Shown here: one piece after another, positions 16,196-20,893 of the stretch
How positions within the stretch are numbered: the first letter of the stretch is position 1
How the letters are laid out: every line of letters begins with the position of its first letter
NCBI GenBank assembly: GCA_003542935.1
Contig: DPJQ01000053.1
Span: 1 to 20,893, forward strand
Reading direction: 5' to 3'
Length of the DNA: 20,893 nucleotides
Source of the DNA: Lachnospiraceae bacterium
Lineage (GTDB): Bacteria > Bacillota > Clostridia > Lachnospirales > Lachnospiraceae
The notes under the pieces: model-generated
Told to the model about the DNA's origin: nothing
What the model saw: only the letters and a program-made list of their open reading frames with translations
Databases searched by the model: none
Made by a program: the position numbers and the translations under genes

Positions 16196-17474
16196 TATTT
16201 TAGCCCTGTGTGCCATTGTCATACTGTTACTGCTGTTTTTAAAGATGCCGGTGTTTCTTTCTCTGCTGTCGGGGACGATCGTGTATTTTCTGGCGAACAG
16301 TTCCACGTCGATCCAGATGATCGCTCAGCGGGCCATCTCCGGTATGGAGAGTACGCCGCTGCTGGCCATTCCTTTTTTTGTGGCAGCCGGTATTTTTATG
16401 AACTATTCCGGCGTCACTAAGCGGATCATGGATTTCTGCAGCATTGTCACAGGACGGATGTGGGGCGGGCTGGCCCAGGTGAATGTACTTTTGTCTACGT
16501 TGATGGGCGGACTGTCAGGGTCAAATATTGCCGACGCGGCCATGGAATCCAAGATGCTGGTGCCGGAGATGGAGAAGAAGGGTTTTTCCAAAGCATTTTC
16601 TACGGTGGTTACGGCCAATTCGGCCATGATTACGCCTCTTATTCCGCCGGGGATCGGTATGATCGTGTACGGTTCCATTGCGGGTGTATCGGTGGGAAAA
16701 CTGTTCGTGGCCGGTATCGGCCCGGGACTTTTGCTCTGTGTTGCCATGATGATACTGGTTCGGATGATCTCTAAAAAGAGAGGATATAAACGTCTGCGGG
16801 AAGATAAAATAACCGTCGGAGAGAAGGTGAATGCCCTGAAACCGGCTCTGCTGCCTTTAATGCTGCCCATTATCATTATCGGCGGTATCCGCATCGGTAT
16901 TTTCACACCCACCGAGGCGGGATCGGTGGCCGTGGTATATGCCCTGGTCCTGGGACTTTGTTATCGGGAGCTCCGCACAAAAGAGATTGCCCGGGGTTTG
17001 AAGGAGACTGCGATCACCACAGCCAGTATCATGCTGATCGTGGGCGCGGCATCGGCCTTTGCCTGGGTGCTGACCAAAGAGCAGGTGCCCCAGCAGCTTA
17101 CGGCTTTCATGGTGGAGCATATCCACAATAAATATGTTTTCCTGATCATGGTGAACCTGTTCCTGCTGCTGGTCGGGATGTTCATTGAGGGTAATGCGGC
17201 TCTGATCGTGCTGGTTCCTCTGCTGCATCCCATCGCCATGGCTTACGGCATCGACCCCATCCATTTTTCCATGGTGTTTATTTTTAACATTACCTTGGGC
17301 GCGGTTACGCCTCCTATGGGAATGCTGATGTTTGTCACCTGCGGTATTACAGGCTGCGAAATACGGGACTATCTGAAGGAATCCATTCCTTTCTATGTAA
17401 TGCTGTTTGTCTGTCTGGCTATTTTGACTTTTGTTCCGGCCTGTACGACGGGGATTGTAAATCTGATCTGGTAA
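16182..17474 (+). CDS. TRAP transporter large permease subunit (DctM type)
   Basis: This 430-residue polytopic protein is of usual DctM length. Family motifs include GGLSGSNIADAAMESKMLVPEM near residue 110 (read in two parts), TANSAMITPLIPPGIGMIVYG near 145-165, FTPTEAGSVAVVYAL near 240 and NITLGAVTPPMGMLMFV near 365. It forms the transport pathway of the TRAP system. The ATG at 16182 lies only three bases from the GAGGGGG motif; the ATG at 16188, two codons later, has a better nine-base spacing and may be the true start. Confidence 0.94.
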   Translation: MRMNSILALCAIVILLLLFLKMPVFLSLLSGTIVYFLANSSTSIQMIAQRAISGMESTPLLAIPFFVAAGIFMNYSGVTKRIMDFCSIVTGRMWGGLAQVNVLLSTLMGGLSGSNIADAAMESKMLVPEMEKKGFSKAFSTVVTANSAMITPLIPPGIGMIVYGSIAGVSVGKLFVAGIGPGLLLCVAMMILVRMISKKRGYKRLREDKITVGEKVNALKPALLPLMLPIIIIGGIRIGIFTPTEAGSVAVVYALVLGLCYRELRTKEIARGLKETAITTASIMLIVGAASAFAWVLTKEQVPQQLTAFMVEHIHNKYVFLIMVNLFLLLVGMFIEGNAALIVLVPLLHPIAMAYGIDPIHFSMVFIFNITLGAVTPPMGMLMFVTCGITGCEIRDYLKESIPFYVMLFVCLAILTFVPACTTGIVNLIW

Positions 17475-17496
17475 TTTGAGGAGGAAATCTTGAATC

Positions 17497-18636
17497 ATGA
17501 CATCGAGAGAAAGAATTTTATGTGTTCTGGAGGGAGGGATTCCGGACAAGGTTCCGGTAAGTCCTTTCATCCAGGAAGAGTATCTGTCCTACTATTTTAA
17601 TAAGAAAAATACGGATCGCCTGCATGATGCAGTGGCACTGAGAAAGGAACTGGACTTTGATCTGGTGACACGCCAGTATGTCAATGAGATACCGTATTTT
17701 CTGCAGAGAAATTTTCCAAACTGGGAAGTTGACCGGAAACTGGAAGTGATTAAAGGAAACTACATAAGGACAGTGACGGTAAAAACGCCCGGGCGGGAGC
17801 TAAAACAGGTGGAGGGGGCCCCCTATAATGAGAAAGTGCTGAGTGGTATCCATTTCAGCACCATGGAATATCTGATCAAAAATTCAGATGACTTTGAGGC
17901 GTTAAAAAAATATTGCCCGAAGCGGGAAAAGCAGGATGTGGAGCATATCCTGGAATCTGCCCGCGTGGCGAAAAAAGAGATTGGCGATCTGGGGATTTCC
18001 TGTCCCTGGGCCATGGGCGGTGTATATAATCTGGCTTCTACTTATATTAATGTACAGGATATGATGGTAGACGCCATGATGGAGGAAGCATACTACGGGG
18101 ATTACATGGATTTCTTTGCCGGTCTGGTGGCCTCAGACCATGAGATATTCGCGGAGAGTGAATTTGACTGCGTGGGTATTCAGGGGAATATTGCCAACGG
18201 CGGTATGATGGGTGCGGATTATTTTGAGGAACATGTGCTGCCCTACGAGCGCAGGGCCATCGATGTGCTGCGGGCGGCCGGGAAGCCGACAGTCTATCAC
18301 AACTGCGGCAAAGCGAAAAGTCTCTATCCGGTTTATCCGAAGCTGGGCATTACGGTGTGGGAGACGGTCTCGGAGGCGCCTCAGGGAGACAACGTACTGG
18401 CTGAGGCAAAAGAGTATTTCGGCGATCGGCTGATCCTTTTCGGGAATTTTGACCAGGTGCATTTCCTGAAAGAGGCCACACCTGACGAGGTGGAACATAG
18501 GGCCCGTAAATTGATGGAGACGGGGAAGAAGGACGGGCATTTTATCTTTGCCTGCTCCGACTATCTGGAGACAGGGACGCCGCTGGAGAATGTTAAAGCG
18601 CTCCTTCGGGGAGCCCGGGCGGCATCGGAATATTGA
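17497..18636 (+). CDS. UROD-family protein, probable zinc-dependent cobamide methyltransferase
   Basis: This 379-residue protein is of the uroporphyrinogen decarboxylase superfamily, starting with the family form MTSRERILCVLEGGIPDKVPV. It keeps His 268-x-Cys 270 (YHNCGK) and Cys 353 (IFACSDY), the spacing of zinc ligands in MtaA/MtbA-type methyltransferases, which move a methyl group between a corrinoid and a thiol or folate. The N-terminal Arg-rich loop of true HemE (MRQAGR type) is absent, so a heme biosynthesis role is unlikely despite the heme genes nearby. It is the last gene of the TRAP operon, 22 bases after the permease, with AGGAGG at 17479-17484 at a long 12-base spacing. No corrinoid-protein gene is in the window. 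The substrate is unknown. Confidence 0.82.
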   Translation: MTSRERILCVLEGGIPDKVPVSPFIQEEYLSYYFNKKNTDRLHDAVALRKELDFDLVTRQYVNEIPYFLQRNFPNWEVDRKLEVIKGNYIRTVTVKTPGRELKQVEGAPYNEKVLSGIHFSTMEYLIKNSDDFEALKKYCPKREKQDVEHILESARVAKKEIGDLGISCPWAMGGVYNLASTYINVQDMMVDAMMEEAYYGDYMDFFAGLVASDHEIFAESEFDCVGIQGNIANGGMMGADYFEEHVLPYERRAIDVLRAAGKPTVYHNCGKAKSLYPVYPKLGITVWETVSEAPQGDNVLAEAKEYFGDRLILFGNFDQVHFLKEATPDEVEHRARKLMETGKKDGHFIFACSDYLETGTPLENVKALLRGARAASEY

Positions 18637-18649
18637 AATGAAAACGTAC

Positions 18650-18692
18650 AGGATCCAGGGTGTGTTTTGCCCTGGATCTTCATTCTTCTCTA
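18650..18692 (+). terminator. Intrinsic terminator of the TRAP-methyltransferase operon
   Basis: Bases 18650-18660 pair with 18670-18680 (11 pairs, one G-T) around a nine-base loop; the core is GATCCAGGG with CCCTGGATC. A T-rich run (TTCATTCTTCTCT) follows. It lies 13 bases after the stop of the UROD-family gene and may also stop the convergent gene on the other strand. Confidence 0.8.
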
Positions 18693-18712
18693 TTAGTTTT
18701 TTTGAGAATGAT

Positions 18713-19033
18713 TCATAAAAGATTCTCTTTCTTACATTTTTGTTCGTAAATCTCTTTTAAATCATCAACAGCCATTTCAACGTCAAAGGTATGGAAGCCG
18801 GGCCAGCACTCATTCATCGTTTTGGCATCAGCAATTTTATATATTTCATGGCTATATTCACCCGTGTAGTAATGCCAATAGCGATAGGTATACCCTGTCC
18901 AGTATATGACTTCCAAAGAATAAGCCGTGCCCGCTTTTTTGAGCCCGCCTATTTCAGCATTTAGTTCCTCAAGAATATATTCCTCACCCGCCCATTGTAA
19001 TCGGTCATAGATAACTCCATACAAACTCCACAC
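18713..19033 (-). CDS. Hypothetical protein, 106 residues, unknown function
   Basis: This is an open frame on the reverse strand from GTG at 19033. The product is acidic and rich in aromatic residues (WTGYTYRYWHYYTGEYSHEIY around 44-64), has no signal peptide or membrane segment, and ends in a short charged helix. I do not recognise a family. No ribosome binding site is visible before the GTG, and the gene begins only six bases from the extended -10 box of the divergent regulator gene, so it may be a remnant of a longer gene whose 5' part has been lost. Its amino acid make-up looks like real protein rather than a shadow frame, and no other gene covers this stretch. Confidence 0.45.
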   Translation of the reverse strand: MWSLYGVIYDRLQWAGEEYILEELNAEIGGLKKAGTAYSLEVIYWTGYTYRYWHYYTGEYSHEIYKIADAKTMNECWPGFHTFDVEMAVDDLKEIYEQKCKKENLL

Positions 19034-19038
19034 ACATA

Positions 19039-19047
19039 TGGTATACT
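19039..19047 (+). promoter_or_regulatory. Extended -10 promoter element of the response regulator gene
   Basis: TGGTATACT is an extended -10 element (TGn plus TATACT), 27 bases before the start codon. No recognisable -35 box is present at the right distance, which is common for extended -10 promoters. Confidence 0.5.
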
Positions 19048-19074
19048 GTTTTATATTTTTGCCGGAGGGGACTT

Positions 19075-19737
19075 ATGTATCGGATTTTAGTTGTTGAAGA
19101 TGACAGGAACACGCGCCAGGTCATCTGCGAATTTTTGAAAGAGGCAGGATATGCCGTTGCGGACGCCTGTGACGGAGAGGAAGCAATCGCTCTGTTTTAC
19201 GAAGGACGATTCGATTTAGTTGTGCTGGATATTATGCTGCCGAAGAAAAACGGTATGGAGGTTTTGCGGGAGATCCGCTCCTTGTCCAATACGCCCGTTA
19301 TTATGCTGACGGCTCTTGCGGACGAATATACGCAGATTAAAAGTTTTGACTTGCAGGCGGACGAATATGTGACAAAACCGTTTTCGCCCATTGTGCTTGT
19401 GAAGCGGGTATCTGCGTTGCTGCGCAGAAGCCATCCGATTAACAAAACAACCGTATCCTTTGAGGATATTTCAGTCGATTTTTCCGCCTATTCGGTCACA
19501 AAAAAAGGCGCCCCCGTTTCGCTGACAACAAAAGAAATTGAAATTTTGAAAGTGCTGATTGAAAATCAGGGCAATGTTCTTTCCCGCCTGCAAATTCTGG
19601 ATGCCGTATGGAGCCTGGACAGCGATATCTCTGACCGCATTGTCGATACACATATTAAAAATCTGCGCAAAAAATTAGATTGTCATTCTATCCGGACCGT
19701 AAAAGGGGTCGGCTACAAATTCGAGGTGGCAGAATGA
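19075..19737 (+). CDS. OmpR/PhoB-family response regulator
   Basis: This 220-residue protein has a receiver domain (1-118) with acidic pocket E8/D9/D10, phosphoacceptor Asp 52 (VVLDIMLP), Thr 79 and Lys 101 (YVTKPFS). A winged-helix DNA-binding domain follows (about 126-218), with LTTKEIEILKVLIENQGNVLSR (read in two parts), DTHIKNLRKKL and TVKGVGYKFE. It would control genes in response to a membrane histidine kinase. GGAGG at 19064-19068 lies six bases before the ATG. Its stop overlaps the start of a kinase gene by four bases, but that kinase is cut short by the insertion sequence, so its signal input may be lost. The target genes are not evident here. Confidence 0.93.
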   Translation: MYRILVVEDDRNTRQVICEFLKEAGYAVADACDGEEAIALFYEGRFDLVVLDIMLPKKNGMEVLREIRSLSNTPVIMLTALADEYTQIKSFDLQADEYVTKPFSPIVLVKRVSALLRRSHPINKTTVSFEDISVDFSAYSVTKKGAPVSLTTKEIEILKVLIENQGNVLSRLQILDAVWSLDSDISDRIVDTHIKNLRKKLDCHSIRTVKGVGYKFEVAE

Positions 19738-19769
19738 AGAATCTGAAGCCTCAGAAAAAGGCCCTTTAA
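19734..19769 (+). pseudogene. N-terminal stub of a sensor histidine kinase gene, interrupted by the insertion sequence
   Basis: ATG at 19734 overlaps the regulator's stop (ATGA), the normal layout of a regulator-kinase pair. The stub reads MKNLKPQKKAL and then stops at 19767-19769, where the sequence has already entered the insertion sequence. The kinase identity is inferred from position only. Any remaining part would lie beyond the right edge of the window. Confidence 0.55.
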
Positions 19770-19809
19770 TCAGGAAACTGTTTACTTTTGACTGACACCT
19801 GATTAAAGG
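19763..19809 (+). repeat. 12-bp inverted repeat at the left end of the insertion sequence
   Basis: CCTTTAATCAGG (19763-19774) is perfectly complementary to CCTGATTAAAGG (19798-19809), with 23 bases between. The right arm contains the first part of the transposase ribosome binding site AAAGGAGG (19805-19812). A message reading in from outside could therefore fold and hide this site. Confidence 0.85.
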
Positions 19810-19818
19810 AGGTATATT

Positions 19819-20893
19819 TTGAACTACCCAGACGCTGTGAAGGCAATGCTCCTTGCCTCTATCAATGAACTTGCTGCTGACCCGCACAAATACGCTGTCT
19901 GCCCCGGGAAAGACTTTTCACGGGCACGCAAGATCGGCTTCCAGGATCTTCTCCTTATGCTCCTCACCATGGAGGCCGGCTCCCTCAAAGAAGAGCTCTA
20001 TCGCTTTTTTGGGCGCTGTACTGATGCACCCTCCAAAGCCGCTTTTTACAAACAACGCAAAAAACTCCGTGACGGTGCCCTCCGCGCATTGATGCTCTCT
20101 TTTAACCGCAAATGTAAAAAACATCTCTTCAAAGGGAAATATTCCCTGGTCGCCTGTGACGGCTCTGCTGCCGACATTTTCAGGGACCCCCATGACCCCG
20201 ACACGTTTTTCCCGCCCAGCGGCACATCCAAGAAGGGCTTCAACCAGATCCACATAAACGCCTTTTATTCCATCCTGGATAAAAAATTCATTGACCTGGC
20301 CATACAGCCTGCACGCAGACGCAATGAATACAGTGCTTTCTGCCAGATGGTTGACCTGGCCGGGACAGAAGGCTGCAACATTTATATCTGCGACAGGGGC
20401 TTCGCTTCCTATAATGACTTTGCGCATGTGATAGAAAACGGACAGTTTTTCCTCATACGCTGCACCGATGCAAAGACCGAAAAAATACTTGGCTTCCCCC
20501 TGGACGGTATAAAAGCGCTGGACTACCACGTCGACCGCATCCTGTCCCGGTCAAACGCCAAAAAGAAACGCCTGCACCCGGAACTGGATGCCCAGTACAG
20601 GTATGTCTGCCCGGCTGTCCCCATGGATTACATCACCGACGGGAGGCCGGAATACAGGATTTCCCTGCGTGTAATCAGGCTTGAAATAGCCGATGGCTGT
20701 TTTGAGAACCTCATCACAAACCTTCCTGACTTTGAGTTTGACCTGGATGATTTTAAAGACCTGTACCACCTGAGATGGACGGAGGAGACTGCTTTCCGTG
20801 ATTTAAAATATCCCCTGTGCCTGAAGGCTTTCCACTCTAAAAAATATGAATATATCGTACAGGAAGTATGGGCAAGGGCCATCCTATATAACT
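19819..20893 (+). CDS. IS4-family transposase (3' partial)
   Basis: The frame starts at TTG 19819, six bases after AAAGGAGG at 19805-19812, and stays open to the window's end: 358 codons without a stop. If TTG is not used, the first in-frame ATG is at 19846. Catalytic motifs of DDE transposases are present: first Asp in VACDGSAAD (near residue 115), second Asp in YICDRGFASYND (near 194), and the C-terminal YREK box YHLRWTEETAFRDLK (near 316-330) with its Glu. It would cut and move the element. Nothing suggests it is broken within the visible part. Confidence 0.9.
   Translation, partial: MNYPDAVKAMLLASINELAADPHKYAVCPGKDFSRARKIGFQDLLLMLLTMEAGSLKEELYRFFGRCTDAPSKAAFYKQRKKLRDGALRALMLSFNRKCKKHLFKGKYSLVACDGSAADIFRDPHDPDTFFPPSGTSKKGFNQIHINAFYSILDKKFIDLAIQPARRRNEYSAFCQMVDLAGTEGCNIYICDRGFASYNDFAHVIENGQFFLIRCTDAKTEKILGFPLDGIKALDYHVDRILSRSNAKKKRLHPELDAQYRYVCPAVPMDYITDGRPEYRISLRVIRLEIADGCFENLITNLPDFEFDLDDFKDLYHLRWTEETAFRDLKYPLCLKAFHSKKYEYIVQEVWARAILYN

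Larger units (their letters stand above)
19763..20893 (+). mobile_element. IS4-family insertion sequence, left end and most of the transposase (right partial)
   Basis: The element sits directly after the kinase stub and carries a transposase with a complete DDE/YREK signature. The exact left tip cannot be fixed without the right end or an uninterrupted copy; it lies around 19761-19764. Base use also changes: the transposase favours C-ending codons, unlike the genes before it. Confidence 0.8.

Noticed and set aside
17497..18636. UROD-family gene as HemE, a heme biosynthesis enzyme matching the heme locus
   Set aside because: The HemE Arg loop is missing and the zinc-ligand pattern of cobamide methyltransferases is present. 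The gene belongs to the TRAP operon, not to the heme locus.
18704..18727. Short hairpin GAGAAT...ATTCTC near the end of the reverse-strand gene as its terminator
   Set aside because: On the reverse strand it is followed by A residues rather than T, and the six-base stem with a 12-base loop is weak.

Overview
The window looks like chromosomal DNA from a Gram-positive anaerobe of the Clostridia, most likely a gut Lachnospiraceae. The reasons are strong AGGAGG-type ribosome binding sites, frequent GTG and TTG starts, secreted NEAT and BspA-like repeat proteins, and a TRAP transporter next to a UROD-family methyltransferase-like gene. The species assignment is inference. No rRNA, tRNA or CRISPR array is visible. 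Both window edges cut through genes.

Region 1 (1-11644) is a co-directional heme-iron acquisition locus. It begins inside a large secreted protein with several NEAT domains, an FMN-binding domain and a leucine-rich-repeat tail. A membrane-anchored protein with two NEAT domains and a Shp-like heme-binding domain follows. Next come an IsdE-like heme-binding lipoprotein, a FecCD permease and a FecE/FhuC-type ATPase, with overlapping or tightly spaced genes. After a strong hairpin there is a small DUF454 membrane protein and two half-size CydD/CydC-like ABC exporters that probably pair. The order resembles the shr-shp-htsABC (sia) heme locus of Streptococcus pyogenes. The surface proteins would capture heme and pass it to the lipoprotein and importer. 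The embedded flavin domain suggests a redox step at the surface.

Region 2 (11694-18680) is a catabolic or uptake locus. A LacI-family regulator has its own sigma-A-type promoter and a terminator. A second sigma-A-type promoter follows, with a perfect 12-bp CG-centred palindrome just downstream that is probably the regulator's operator. That promoter would drive a small cupin, a larger cupin-type protein, a complete TRAP transporter (DctP, DctQ, DctM) and a UROD-family protein. The last keeps the His-x-Cys...Cys zinc site of cobamide-dependent methyltransferases. A terminator closes the unit. The cluster reads as uptake and handling of an unknown carboxylate, possibly a methylated one.

Region 3 (18713-20893) is accessory DNA. 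It holds a small reverse-strand gene of unknown function and an OmpR-family response regulator. The partner histidine kinase survives only as a short N-terminal stub because an IS4-family insertion sequence sits there. The transposase runs off the right edge, and its ribosome binding site lies in one arm of a 12-bp inverted repeat.
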